Part shown: piece after piece, positions 8,266 to 16,807 of the stretch
Numbering within the stretch: position 1 is the first letter of the stretch
How the letters are laid out: every line of letters starts with the position of its first letter
Assembly (NCBI RefSeq): GCF_014641075.1
Contig: NZ_BMHP01000001.1
Span: 744,001-808,000 of the forward strand
Origin: Paenibacillus nasutitermitis
GTDB lineage: Bacteria > Bacillota > Bacilli > Paenibacillales > Paenibacillaceae
Length of the DNA: 64,000 nt
Direction of reading: 5' to 3'
Notes under the pieces: model-generated
Database searches by the model: none
The model's input: the letters and a program-made list of their open reading frames with translations, nothing else
Told to the model about the DNA's origin: nothing
Made by a program: the position numbers and the translations under genes

Positions 8266-9039
8266 TCAGCGGGGAAGGAGCGATTGGGCGGATATCCTGT
8301 ATTTCCCCGGGGATTGACCATGCTCCCTTCTGAACAGCTGGCAGAACTGGGCATCGGTTGAAAAACCGGAGTCCAGCGCAATATCCGAGATTGAGCGCCC
8401 GCTCTGTCTCAGCAGGAAACGGGCATGCTCCAGCCGTTTGTTTAAAATATATCTCTGGGGCGAGCAGCCGTTTATTTCCTTGAACAAATGACGGAAACGG
8501 TCATAGCTGTAGCCGGCCAGTTGGGCAAGCTCCGATTGCTCAAGCTTTTGCTGGAAATGCTCATTCATATAATTCCGTACATAATGAAGCTTGTCATTCC
8601 GGGAGGGGGCAGTTTGTACATAAGATTCGATGCGGCATAATTCAATGATAAGCTCACCGGTCAGAAGATCAAGCTTCTCTTCATAAAGCGGTTTTTTGTG
8701 AACAAACTCTTCTTTCATTCTCAGCATCAGCGATCTTACCGGATAGCCAGCGCCAACGCTTTCTTCCTGAAAGAATCCGCTTGGCAGATAGAGATGAGAA
8801 GGAATTTGAAAACCGATAAAGATCACATCGGAGGCTGTGTCATGCCATTCGTCATGAGAAACCAACGATTCGATCACCGAGAACATGTTCGGGCCGAACC
8901 GGAAATTTTGCCCTTCAAAACAGGTCTGGCCGCCGCCATTCAAATAGTATACGAGCTCGTAACAGGCATGTTGATGAAATCCGACATGAAACCCTTTCTC
9001 CCGGGTCAAGGATTGAAAAAAATCAAGCTTCGTCAACAT
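8266..9039 (-). CDS. AraC-family regulator with N-terminal cupin, divergent from the nucleoside hydrolase gene
   Basis: 257 residues. The N-terminal cupin-like sensor (GFHVGFHQHACYELVYYLNG) is followed by a C-terminal double helix-turn-helix of the AraC/XylS type (LAQLAGYSYDRFRHLFKEI and ISDIALDSGFSTDAQFCQLF). It presumably binds a small sugar or nucleoside-related ligand and activates the divergent nucleoside hydrolase; this is inferred from arrangement alone. ATG 9039 has GGAGG nine bases upstream and is chosen over the longer frame to 9126. The 250-base intergenic region 9040-9291 should contain both promoters; no clear -35/-10 pair could be fixed by eye. Confidence 0.85.
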   Translation of the reverse strand: MLTKLDFFQSLTREKGFHVGFHQHACYELVYYLNGGGQTCFEGQNFRFGPNMFSVIESLVSHDEWHDTASDVIFIGFQIPSHLYLPSGFFQEESVGAGYPVRSLMLRMKEEFVHKKPLYEEKLDLLTGELIIELCRIESYVQTAPSRNDKLHYVRNYMNEHFQQKLEQSELAQLAGYSYDRFRHLFKEINGCSPQRYILNKRLEHARFLLRQSGRSISDIALDSGFSTDAQFCQLFRREHGQSPGKYRISAQSLLPR

Positions 9040-9291
9040 CGCTTGAACCTCCTTCTCAGTCTCTGAGCAATATAGCCGACCTGCACAATAATCCGGCCGA
9101 ATCGTGATAGAAAAGAATTTGAACAAGTGTTATCTTATAGGAACGGGTGGGCAAAGAGTATCAGCATGCACAGCCAAATCATATAACTTCTGCAGCCACA
9201 GGGCAAGCTTCAGCAATCCTCTATTTATCTCAAATCAATGAGAAAGAAGCAGAAGGCAGTTCAGTAAAATTTCCCGGGAGGTTATCTAACC

Positions 9292-10206
9292 ATGGCAATA
9301 CAATTTCCAACGCTTACAAATGAAGAACGGGTACGCCGGCTGGAGCCGCCGCAGCGTAAAGTAAAGGCCGTCCTGGATACGGACACGTATAATGAAATCG
9401 ATGATCAGTTTGCCGTTGTCTATGCGCTTCTATCGCCGGAACGCCTTCAAATGGAAGCGTTCTACGCGGCTCCCTTCCATAATGAATTGTCGGACGGACC
9501 GAAGGACGGCATGGAGAAAAGCTATAAGGAACTGAAAAAAATTCTGGGCTTGATGCAAAGCGGTGTCCCGGCATACCCAGGTTCGGAGCGTTATCTGCCC
9601 GGGCCTGAAACGCCGGTGGAAAGCGAAGCCGCCCGGAATCTGGTAGAAAGGGCGATGGCTTCCTCCGAGGAAGATCCCCTGTATGTATTGTCAATTGGCG
9701 CGATCACCAATGTAGCTTCCGCTATTCTGATGCAGCCGGAAATTATCCGCAAAATCGTCGTGGTCTGGTTGGGCGGCCACTCGTTGCAATGGAACGACAC
9801 GAAGGAGTTTAACCTGTTCCAGGACATTCATGCCTCCCGGACGATCATGGACAGCGGGGTGCCTCTGGTATTGATTCCTTGTATGGGCGTGACGACTCAT
9901 CTGGCCACTACACTGTCGGAAGTGCGGGACTACGTGAAGGACCAGGGTGAGATCGGACAATATTTATATGAGGTTTACCGCGACTGCATGAGCGACCATA
10001 AAGGCTCCTCACGGGTCATATGGGATATTTCCACCGTGGCTTTCATGAATAATGAGGAATGGACGCCAAGCTCGCTGATCCCAAGTCCCCATATATCGGA
10101 GGATTTCCGGTGGGGGATGGATTCGTCGAGACATCTTATTCGTTATGTAAACCATATTCACCGGGATCCGGTATTCAAGGATTTCTTCTCCAGACTGCAG
10201 GCCTAA
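9292..10206 (+). CDS. Inosine-uridine nucleoside hydrolase family protein
   Basis: 304 residues, the usual family length. The N-terminal signature is DTDTYNEIDDQFA (residues about 29-41), a variant of the DTDxGxDD calcium-binding motif that keeps the acidic residues. A second family block is LSIGAITNVASAI. The family hydrolyses N-glycosidic bonds of ribonucleosides or related N-ribosides in the cytoplasm. The altered first loop (TYNE in place of PG) marks a divergent subgroup, so the substrate is uncertain. ATG 9292 follows GGGAGG by nine bases. Transcribed away from an AraC gene and closed by a strong terminator, so monocistronic. Confidence 0.85.
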   Translation: MAIQFPTLTNEERVRRLEPPQRKVKAVLDTDTYNEIDDQFAVVYALLSPERLQMEAFYAAPFHNELSDGPKDGMEKSYKELKKILGLMQSGVPAYPGSERYLPGPETPVESEAARNLVERAMASSEEDPLYVLSIGAITNVASAILMQPEIIRKIVVVWLGGHSLQWNDTKEFNLFQDIHASRTIMDSGVPLVLIPCMGVTTHLATTLSEVRDYVKDQGEIGQYLYEVYRDCMSDHKGSSRVIWDISTVAFMNNEEWTPSSLIPSPHISEDFRWGMDSSRHLIRYVNHIHRDPVFKDFFSRLQA

Positions 10207-10289
10207 GGAGCCGTGGCAATCCGCTTGGAGCAGAAGTGTTGCAGGCGCCTGATAGCGAGGCTGCGGCAGGAGACAGCTTGGAATAAATA

Positions 10290-10330
10290 AACAAGCGTTG
10301 GCCGGACAGTTGTCCGCCAACGCTTGTTTT
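10290..10330. terminator. Bidirectional terminator between the nucleoside hydrolase and the 754-residue protein gene
   Basis: AACAAGCGTTGGC...CGGACA and TGTCCG...GCCAACGCTTGTT form a long stem followed by a T-run; it serves convergent genes on both strands. Confidence 0.85.
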
Positions 10331-10374
10331 GCGCGAATAATATTCGATCCCGTACCGCTTCCGTATGGCCGCTG

Positions 10375-12639
10375 TCAATTGACTTCCAGCAACGCTTGGA
10401 TAAAGGCCTTCATCGGGCTTGATCCCGTGCTGGCGATCCAGGAGCGCAGCTTCTCCTGTTCATTTGCAATAAACCAGGACAGTTTCTCCTGCACGTCCTT
10501 CATATAAACATCCGAAGGAAGTGTTTCCTTCTCGTTCTTCATTTCTTCCGTCAGAAGGCGCCAATCGGGATGCTTCAGCTCACCGAAGCTGCGCTCGGGA
10601 TACTGCGCAGCGAGCTGGATGACGTTATCGAAGGAGCTGCCTGCTGCCAGCTCAATAGCAAGATAGATCCCGACAAACCGGTGGCTGTCATCCTTCAGCA
10701 GCCCCTGCCGAAGCTCTTCGCGTGCTTCATCCAGCTTGCCCTGCTTCATCAACACAATTCCATAAACCGACTGGGTATAAGACGAGAATTGATCCGCAAG
10801 CAGATGAGCGTATCGTGCGCGGAAATCCGTATACGAATTCCAATCATCCTGCGTATAATAGGCGTCCAGGATGGAGTAGGCATAACTCTCAGAGGGGTTA
10901 AGCTCCATCATCCGCAGGAGATACGGGAGTTCCTCGCCGGTCTGATCCCGGCTTAATAACGCCTGGGCATCAAGCAGCCGAATGATCATCCGCAGGCTGT
11001 GAACGTCGCCGGCGTTATCGGACCAAGCCCGCTTGTACAGGGCCAGAGCCTCGCTCAAACGGCCTTTCATCAAGAGGGTATCGGGAGTGGTCATACGCCG
11101 TTCCTTCATATAAAAGAATGGCAAATTCCCGAGCGTATCCGTATTCAACCGGTATCCGTTGCTGCGGGTTAAGATTTGTCCGTTCTTGTCATACGCGTCC
11201 ACGCTCCAGGAGAAACGGTTATCTGTATTCGCAAAACCGAGCAGGGTAACGGGATCGACCGTTTCCCAGTTGTTATGATCCGTATAGGAAATTCCAAATT
11301 TGTGATCATACAGCTTATTGAGCGTGAGCTCGATCCGATTATCCGGGATATGGCTCACGAGCTGTGTGCCGATTGTTCCGTTTCTCGTCTGCAGCTGCCC
11401 GTTAAGAGCATAATAAGCGGCACCCTCAACCTTCTCCCATTGGAAGGATACCGATTGTCCGGATACAACCTGTTGATTGACAGGCGAGATCAGCTCCAAC
11501 AGCGGATGCATCGTCACATCCCGGATAACCTTTCCGCCTTGCTCCACCTCCAGCCAATCGTCATAGTTGACCGGCCATGTCCAGCCGTCGATCTGATCGA
11601 AAGACAGCCCCAGATTCAACTGATAGTCCTGCGGAAGGACATTTCTAAACTCGTAATGTCCGTGGGCATCGGTAATCGTCCCATAGGGATCGCCTTCCGA
11701 TACACTCCGGTTGGCCGAGCTCTCGTCTCTGAGAAAAACGCCTACCCCTGCGAGCGGGGTGCCGTCATTTCGCATAATGGTGCCCGATACTGTTGCCAGT
11801 CTGCCGCCGCTGCGGTTCCGGAAATATTCGAGGTTGGCTTTTAATCCGGTGAGATGCTCTAATGCTGCGGGCGTTCCGCTTTCCTGGTCAGGCTTGCCTG
11901 CCTTGGCAGCGTTCCAGGATTTCCGGTAAGCCGCAATCTCTGAATCAACATAAATCAGAGCGTGCTCAATCCCGTCGCGGCTGATCAACAGCTGCGCTCT
12001 TTCCCGGGCCACTCGGCCGTTCATATCCCAATCATTTGCGCCCAGCCTGTCTCCCAACTGCTTGAAAATCTCTTCCGCTTTGTCATATTGTTCAAACGAC
12101 GCATATATCGAAGCTTTCTGAAGCAGCAGTTCATTCTTCTCATAGGATTGGTAAGCTTCTTTCATCCGCTTTATTCCATCGTCCAGAACCGCTGCCGCTT
12201 GATCCGGCAGCCCTTCAGTCTGATAATAAACAGCCAATTGGCGGGCAGCCCTTACCAGATAGCCGTCGGAAGGTCCATTTTGCAAATAATCCTCCAAATA
12301 AGAGAGCTTGTCGGAGAGCGAGAGGGATTGCTTGTTTGGCTGGTCGCCAATCATCATGGTGGAATTGGGACCGACATAAATATCATAGCCGGTCGCGGCA
12401 GTCTCGCTGCCTGTTTCAATGATATTCTTGCGGATCAGCTCCCATTTCTGCTTGCCGGACGCTGTCGTATCGATCAGACGGAGCAGCCGCTCCTTGCTTC
12501 CTGCTGCCCCATTGTCAAATTGCTGCTGAGCCGCTTCGATTTCGGTTCTGGGGCTGATGAACTGCAGCAACAGGATAAAAACAGCGGCAGTCACGGTAGC
12601 AAACAGCACCAGATGCTTAATCTTGACGGTCAGTTTCAT
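10375..12639 (-). CDS. Membrane-anchored TPR protein with a carboxypeptidase-regulatory-like domain
   Basis: 754 residues. One N-terminal membrane segment (LVLFATVTAAVFILLLQF) is followed by helical TPR-like repeats (about 95-230; for example PDQAAAVLDDGIKRMKEAYQ). A transthyretin-like carboxypeptidase regulatory domain comes next (about 275-360; VSGTIMRNDGTPLAGVGVFL, DAHGHYEFRNVLP), then a beta domain containing SPVNQQVVSGQSVSFQWEKV, then further TPR-like helices (about 540-690). No catalytic motif was seen. It is the third gene after an ECF sigma factor and a small anti-sigma-like gene, overlapping the latter by 23 bases, so it is translationally coupled. An extracytoplasmic sensing role in that sigma pathway is inferred. 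Confidence 0.8.
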   Translation of the reverse strand: MKLTVKIKHLVLFATVTAAVFILLLQFISPRTEIEAAQQQFDNGAAGSKERLLRLIDTTASGKQKWELIRKNIIETGSETAATGYDIYVGPNSTMMIGDQPNKQSLSLSDKLSYLEDYLQNGPSDGYLVRAARQLAVYYQTEGLPDQAAAVLDDGIKRMKEAYQSYEKNELLLQKASIYASFEQYDKAEEIFKQLGDRLGANDWDMNGRVARERAQLLISRDGIEHALIYVDSEIAAYRKSWNAAKAGKPDQESGTPAALEHLTGLKANLEYFRNRSGGRLATVSGTIMRNDGTPLAGVGVFLRDESSANRSVSEGDPYGTITDAHGHYEFRNVLPQDYQLNLGLSFDQIDGWTWPVNYDDWLEVEQGGKVIRDVTMHPLLELISPVNQQVVSGQSVSFQWEKVEGAAYYALNGQLQTRNGTIGTQLVSHIPDNRIELTLNKLYDHKFGISYTDHNNWETVDPVTLLGFANTDNRFSWSVDAYDKNGQILTRSNGYRLNTDTLGNLPFFYMKERRMTTPDTLLMKGRLSEALALYKRAWSDNAGDVHSLRMIIRLLDAQALLSRDQTGEELPYLLRMMELNPSESYAYSILDAYYTQDDWNSYTDFRARYAHLLADQFSSYTQSVYGIVLMKQGKLDEAREELRQGLLKDDSHRFVGIYLAIELAAGSSFDNVIQLAAQYPERSFGELKHPDWRLLTEEMKNEKETLPSDVYMKDVQEKLSWFIANEQEKLRSWIASTGSSPMKAFIQALLEVN

Positions 12640-12955
12640 TCATCGCCACCGCCTTCTTGTAATCGTCATCCCAGTAAGTGTTGCCGCCGGCTTCAATAAG
12701 CTGCGGATTGCCAGTCCCGTTCTCATCGGTATGAGACTGCTGCCATTCATGTACCGCCGCGATAGCCAGCAGGACCAGTACGGCCGATCCGGCGGGCAGG
12801 AGCGGGATTTCAAGCTCCGTATTCCATATCGATCGCAAGCGTTCCAGCCAGCTTCGTGGATGCGTCCGGGTCCGGACCTTATGATGACCTGTGAAACGCA
12901 GTGCGTCCAGCTCCTCGTCCAGCTGCCGTTTAAATGAATGTTGTTCCGGTTTCAT
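12617..12955 (-). CDS. Small single-pass membrane protein, probable anti-sigma factor
   Basis: 112 residues. A charged N-terminal cytoplasmic part (FKRQLDEELDALRFTGHH) is followed by one membrane segment (AGSAVLVLLAIAAVHEW) and a short outer tail. This size and topology, directly after an ECF sigma gene, is typical of anti-sigma factors, but no zinc-binding HxxxCxxC motif is present, so assignment rests on context. The start ATG 12955 has AAAGGAG ten bases upstream and overlaps the sigma gene end by 26 bases, implying coupled translation. The 3' end overlaps the next gene by 23 bases. Confidence 0.75.
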   Translation of the reverse strand: MKPEQHSFKRQLDEELDALRFTGHHKVRTRTHPRSWLERLRSIWNTELEIPLLPAGSAVLVLLAIAAVHEWQQSHTDENGTGNPQLIEAGGNTYWDDDYKKAVAMNETDRQD

Positions 12956-13493
12956 CCGCTGTCCGCTCCTTTCCCAGAATTTGATTGAGCTGTATCCGCC
13001 CTCGTGCGAGCCTGGCTTTAATCGTGTTCTCGTTGGTTTGCAATTGCAGCGAAATGTCTTTAACAGACATTTCATTATAATAATAGAGCGTGACTACCTC
13101 GCGATATTTGTAGCTCAGACGATGAACCGCCTTGCTGAGCTGTTCATTGCGCCACTCCAGCAGCAGCAGCTCTTCAGGGCCTGGAGCTGTCTCATCGCCG
13201 TGCAGCTGCTCCGTCTGCCCAAGGGGCAGAAATCTTCGCCAGTTCCACAGCCGCTGCTTCATCCGGCAGCGGTTTACCGTGATCCGCAGGAGCCAGGCCT
13301 TCATCTTGTCCGCTTCCCGCAGCTGTCCGATTTTATTGAAAGCTTGAATAAAAGTATCCTGAACGACTTCTTCGGCCGTTTGGCGGTCATTAAGAATGAG
13401 GTATGCGGTCCGAAGCAGATAGTCCCCGTACTGCTGCATTATTTCCTGAAGCGCAGCTTCGTCGCGCGCTGCCAATCGTTGTATAACATCCAG
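12930..13493 (-). CDS. RNA polymerase ECF sigma factor
   Basis: A full sigma-70 ECF protein of about 187 residues. Region 2 contains the core-binding DRQTAEEVVQDTFIQAF and KMKAWLLRITVNRCR. Region 4 contains LSYKYREVVTLYYYNEMSVK and a helix-turn-helix (ISLQLQTNENTIKARLARGR). No ATG is available in frame. TTG 13475 would remove part of region 1/2, whereas CTG 13493 follows GGGGGGAG closely and restores the family's usual N-terminus (DVIQRLAARDEAALQEI); the start is therefore uncertain. A weak ECF-like promoter is possible upstream on the minus strand (GCAACC at 13539-13544 and CGCATC at 13519-13524), which would imply autoregulation. Confidence 0.85.
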   Translation of the reverse strand: MDVIQRLAARDEAALQEIMQQYGDYLLRTAYLILNDRQTAEEVVQDTFIQAFNKIGQLREADKMKAWLLRITVNRCRMKQRLWNWRRFLPLGQTEQLHGDETAPGPEELLLLEWRNEQLSKAVHRLSYKYREVVTLYYYNEMSVKDISLQLQTNENTIKARLARGRIQLNQILGKERTADETGTTFI

Positions 13494-13659
13494 TCCGGCT
13501 CCCCCCTTACCTTATAATGATGCGCACTGGACTCAACAGGTTGCAAGAATCAAATAATAACATGAATTGCCAAAATGACGGTCTTCAGCTAGGATAGGAA
13601 ACAGAGAGTCAGATGACAGAATATCAGATTTCAAAACCATACAGATTGGATGAGTGAGG

Positions 13660-14328
13660 ATGAAAAAAATAAAGCTTCTTCAACAGGTATCCCAGCAGGG
13701 TGTCGTTGCCGTACTCCGGGGTGAATCCCCTGAGGAAGTGATCGAAATGGCCAACCAGTGCATCGAAGGCGGCATCAAGGTTATTGAGATCACGATGACT
13801 GTCCCATTTGCGCTGCGGGCGATCGAGAAGCTGGCGGTATCCTATTCCAGCAATGCGGCGGATCCATCGAAATTTGCCATTATCGGGGTCGGCACGGCGC
13901 TGGATCCGGAAACAGCCAGAGCTGCCATTCTGAGCGGCGCCGAGTTTGTCGTAGGCCCGTCGCTGAATCCGGCAACGGTAACGCTCTGCAACCGGTACAG
14001 AGTGCCAATTATGCCCGGTGTCATGACCATCAAGGAAATCCAGGAGGCGTTAGAGCTGGGTGTGGATATCGTCAAGCTGTTCCCCGGCAACCTCTATTCC
14101 CCGGCGATGATCAAAGCTATCAAGGGACCGGTGCCGCAGGCGAATATTATGCCGACCGGCGGCGTATCGCTGGATAACCTTGCGGAATGGGTCAAAGCTG
14201 GCGCGGTGGCAGTCGGAATAGGCTCCGATCTGACAAGTGAAGCGGTGAAAACAGGCGATTACAGTCTTATTGCGGGGCGTGCAGCCCAATACATGGAAGC
14301 ATACCGCAGCGCGAAGAATCCGGAATAA
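13660..14328 (+). CDS. eda: KDPG/KHG aldolase
   Basis: About 222 residues, the family's usual size. It carries the class I aldolase markers: Glu in VIEITMTVPFA, GVGTALDPE, the Schiff-base Lys in VDIVKLFPGN, and the phosphate-binding IMPTGGV. The enzyme splits 2-keto-3-deoxy-6-phosphogluconate to pyruvate and glyceraldehyde 3-phosphate in hexuronate or gluconate catabolism. No KDG kinase or uronate gene lies nearby. The start could be GTG 13654 or ATG 13660; neither has a strong ribosome site, and ATG gives the commoner N-terminus (MKKIKLLQQ). A terminator follows, so it is probably transcribed alone. Confidence 0.9.
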   Translation: MKKIKLLQQVSQQGVVAVLRGESPEEVIEMANQCIEGGIKVIEITMTVPFALRAIEKLAVSYSSNAADPSKFAIIGVGTALDPETARAAILSGAEFVVGPSLNPATVTLCNRYRVPIMPGVMTIKEIQEALELGVDIVKLFPGNLYSPAMIKAIKGPVPQANIMPTGGVSLDNLAEWVKAGAVAVGIGSDLTSEAVKTGDYSLIAGRAAQYMEAYRSAKNPE

Positions 14329-14374
14329 TCGCTTACTTAACCGATGAGGCGTGCGCAATTGCCGCATAATCAGG

Positions 14375-14410
14375 GAGCAGCAGACATTATTTCTGCTGCT
14401 CTCTTGTTTG
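14375..14410 (+). terminator. Rho-independent terminator after eda
   Basis: Perfect 10-bp stem GAGCAGCAGA / TCTGCTGCTC with a 7-base loop, followed by TCTTGTTTG. Confidence 0.8.
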
Positions 14411-14499
14411 AATCCAGCCATTGAACAAGGCTTCGGGTGAAAGCGGGATAAGCCATTGGTACAGGACCGCTATCTGTTGTAAACTTAAGAAGATTATCG

Positions 14500-15972
14500 A
14501 TGGTAGAGGTGGAAAAAATCTTGATGTTCATTTATACGCATTTATATACTATCATCACAATCTTGAATATCCCTCTTGCCATCACGGTTATGTTTCTGGA
14601 ACGCCGAAACATTGGGGTGACCTGGGCCTGGCTGATGGTCCTGCTGTTTCTGCCGGTGGTTGGTTTTGCCGTCTATCTGCTGTTTGGCCAGAATCTGAGC
14701 AAACGGAAGCTATATAAGATCGGCAGGCGCAGCCGCATCATGATGGCGGCCCTGATCGAGAATCAGCGGAAAGATTTTCTGGAAAATCATATCACCTTCA
14801 CCGATACCGCCATGGCGGAATACCGGGATATGATATTTATGAACCTGTCCAGCGGCTATGCGCTGTATTCCCAGAACAACAGCGTGGATATTTTCACAAA
14901 CGGCACAGACAAATTCGAATGCCTGTTCAAAGATATCGAACAGGCTAAGGAAAGTATTCACATGATGTATTACATTGTCCAGAACGATAGCCTGGCCAGG
15001 AGAATGGCGGAAGCTCTCACGCGCAAGGCGAAAGAAGGCGTTCAGGTCCGTTTCCTGTATGATGATATCGGCAGCCATCACCTGAACCGCCATTTCTTCG
15101 ACGGTCTGAAGGCGGCGGGCGGTCAGGTATCTGCATTTTTCCCATCCAAAATTCCGTATTTGAATTTCCGGGTCAATTACCGCAATCACCGGAAGCTGGT
15201 TATTATTGACGGGGTGATCGGATATATCGGCGGCTTTAATATCGGTGATGAATATTTGGGCATTGACCGGCGTTTCGGTTTCTGGCGGGATACCCACCTG
15301 CGCTTGACAGGAAATTCCGTCCAGCAGATGCAGTCGCAATTTTTACTGGACTGGAATCTGGCGTCTCCTTTTATGATCAGGGGCTCCGAGCACGGGATGT
15401 TCAAGGAGGCCGAAGAGAGCGGGGACGTCGGCATTCAGATTGTATCGAGCGGGCCCAACCAGACGCTGGAGCAGATCAAGAATGCGTATATTAAAATGAT
15501 CAATTCCGCCAAAGTCAGCATTTATATTCAAACGCCCTATTTTATTCCTGATGAAAGTCTGATGGATGCCCTCAAAATGGCGGTACTGTCGGGGGTTGAT
15601 GTGCGTATGATGATTCCCAGCAAGCCGGATCACAAAATGGTCTATCTGGCCTCCTTTTCCTATTTGGGCGATTTGATGGAGCAGGGGATGAAATGTTATC
15701 TTTACGAGAAAGGCTTTATGCATGCCAAGACGATTGTGGTGGACGGCAAGGTGGCTTCGGTTGGTACGGCGAATGTGGATATCCGCAGCTTCAAGCTCAA
15801 TTTTGAAGTGAACGCGGTTATCTATGATACGAATACGGCAACAAGGCTAAAGGATATTTTTGAAGAAGACATGCTTGACAGCCGTGAACTGACCTACGAG
15901 GCTTATTGCAACCGTTCGCTGTATCAACGATTTAAGGAATCCTGCACACGGCTGCTGTCGCCTATCCTGTGA
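14500..15972 (+). CDS. cls: Cardiolipin synthase
   Basis: About 490 residues, as expected for bacterial Cls. Two N-terminal membrane segments (IITILNIPLAITVMFL and WAWLMVLLFLPVVGFAVYLLF; PLDc_N type) are followed by two phospholipase-D HKD motifs: NHRKLVIIDG (about 228) and MHAKTIVVDG (about 406). It joins two phosphatidylglycerol molecules into cardiolipin at the membrane. Start: ATG 14500 gives the longest form but a weak ribosome site; TTG 14521 or ATG 14524 follow AGAGGTGG and would shorten the protein by seven or eight residues. It lies 58 bases upstream of the alarmone synthetase gene in the same direction with no terminator between, so co-transcription is likely. Confidence 0.92.
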   Translation: MVEVEKILMFIYTHLYTIITILNIPLAITVMFLERRNIGVTWAWLMVLLFLPVVGFAVYLLFGQNLSKRKLYKIGRRSRIMMAALIENQRKDFLENHITFTDTAMAEYRDMIFMNLSSGYALYSQNNSVDIFTNGTDKFECLFKDIEQAKESIHMMYYIVQNDSLARRMAEALTRKAKEGVQVRFLYDDIGSHHLNRHFFDGLKAAGGQVSAFFPSKIPYLNFRVNYRNHRKLVIIDGVIGYIGGFNIGDEYLGIDRRFGFWRDTHLRLTGNSVQQMQSQFLLDWNLASPFMIRGSEHGMFKEAEESGDVGIQIVSSGPNQTLEQIKNAYIKMINSAKVSIYIQTPYFIPDESLMDALKMAVLSGVDVRMMIPSKPDHKMVYLASFSYLGDLMEQGMKCYLYEKGFMHAKTIVVDGKVASVGTANVDIRSFKLNFEVNAVIYDTNTATRLKDIFEEDMLDSRELTYEAYCNRSLYQRFKESCTRLLSPIL

Positions 15973-16030
15973 AGGCTTATGCGGGCATCGCGAAGACCGA
16001 TGCAGGAAGCAGAGGGGAGAGAACGACACA

Positions 16031-16669
16031 ATGATGGAAAAGAAGATGGTCATGGAATGGGCCAGGCTGCTTATGAATTATAAATTCGCCTTGGATGAAG
16101 TGGAGACCAAGCTGACGATATTGAACGAGGAATTGCAGTTTGTCCAGCATTACAACCCGATCGAGCATTTGAAAACGCGGATTAAAACCCCCGAAAGCAT
16201 TACCGAGAAGCTGCTTCGCAAGGGGCTGGAAGTCACAACGGAGAATGCGATCAAACATATCCGGGATATCGCCGGAGTCCGGGTGACCTGCTCCTTCTCG
16301 ACGGACGTCTATCGTGTCTATGAAATGATCAACAGGCAGAGCGATGTCCAGGTGCTGGAGGTTAAGGATTATATCCAGAACCCCAAGCCCAACGGTTACC
16401 AAAGTCTTCATCTCATCATTCAGATTCCCGTATTTCTGTCGGATCGTATTGAGCATGTCAATGTGGAAATTCAGCTGCGTACGGTCGCCATGGATTTCTG
16501 GGCCAGCCTGGAGCATAAAATTTATTATCATTTCCATGAGGACATGCCTGAATCGATTCGTGATCAGCTGAAGGAAACCGCCCTAATGATTTCAAGTCTC
16601 GACAAGCGGATGATGGGACTTAACGAGGAAGTCAAACGGCTTGCCAACCCATTACCTAGTCTGCTTTGA
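16031..16669 (+). CDS. relP: Small alarmone (p)ppGpp synthetase, YwaC/RelP type
   Basis: 212 residues containing only the synthetase domain, with no hydrolase, TGS or ACT domain. Motifs match B. subtilis YwaC (SasA/RelP) rather than YjbM: NPIEHLKTRIKTPESI, IRDIAGVRVTCSF, KDYIQNPKPNGYQSLHLII and IQLRTVAMDFWASLEHKIYY. The enzyme transfers pyrophosphate from ATP to GDP or GTP. In B. subtilis ywaC is under cell-envelope-stress sigma factors; the location next to cls and near an ECF sigma gene is compatible with that, but no specific promoter was identified. ATG 16031 follows GAGGGGAG; ATG 16034 is also possible. Confidence 0.9.
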   Translation: MMEKKMVMEWARLLMNYKFALDEVETKLTILNEELQFVQHYNPIEHLKTRIKTPESITEKLLRKGLEVTTENAIKHIRDIAGVRVTCSFSTDVYRVYEMINRQSDVQVLEVKDYIQNPKPNGYQSLHLIIQIPVFLSDRIEHVNVEIQLRTVAMDFWASLEHKIYYHFHEDMPESIRDQLKETALMISSLDKRMMGLNEEVKRLANPLPSLL

Positions 16670-16687
16670 TGTGCTGCCCGTGGCTTT

Positions 16688-16745
16688 CCTCAGATGTCCG
16701 CCGCTGCACATTTGCTTAAACTGACACCTGAGGTCATTTTGTTTC
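16688..16745 (+). terminator. Probable terminator after the alarmone synthetase
   Basis: CCTCAGATGTC (16688-16698) pairs with GACACCTGAGG (16723-16733) with one mismatch, followed by TCATTTTGTTTC. The loop is long. Confidence 0.5.
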
Positions 16746-16807
16746 TGCAAGATATGGAAAATGGAACGGAAGTATCAAAAGAACAGCCGGTTGCGATTCA
16801 TTGTGCT

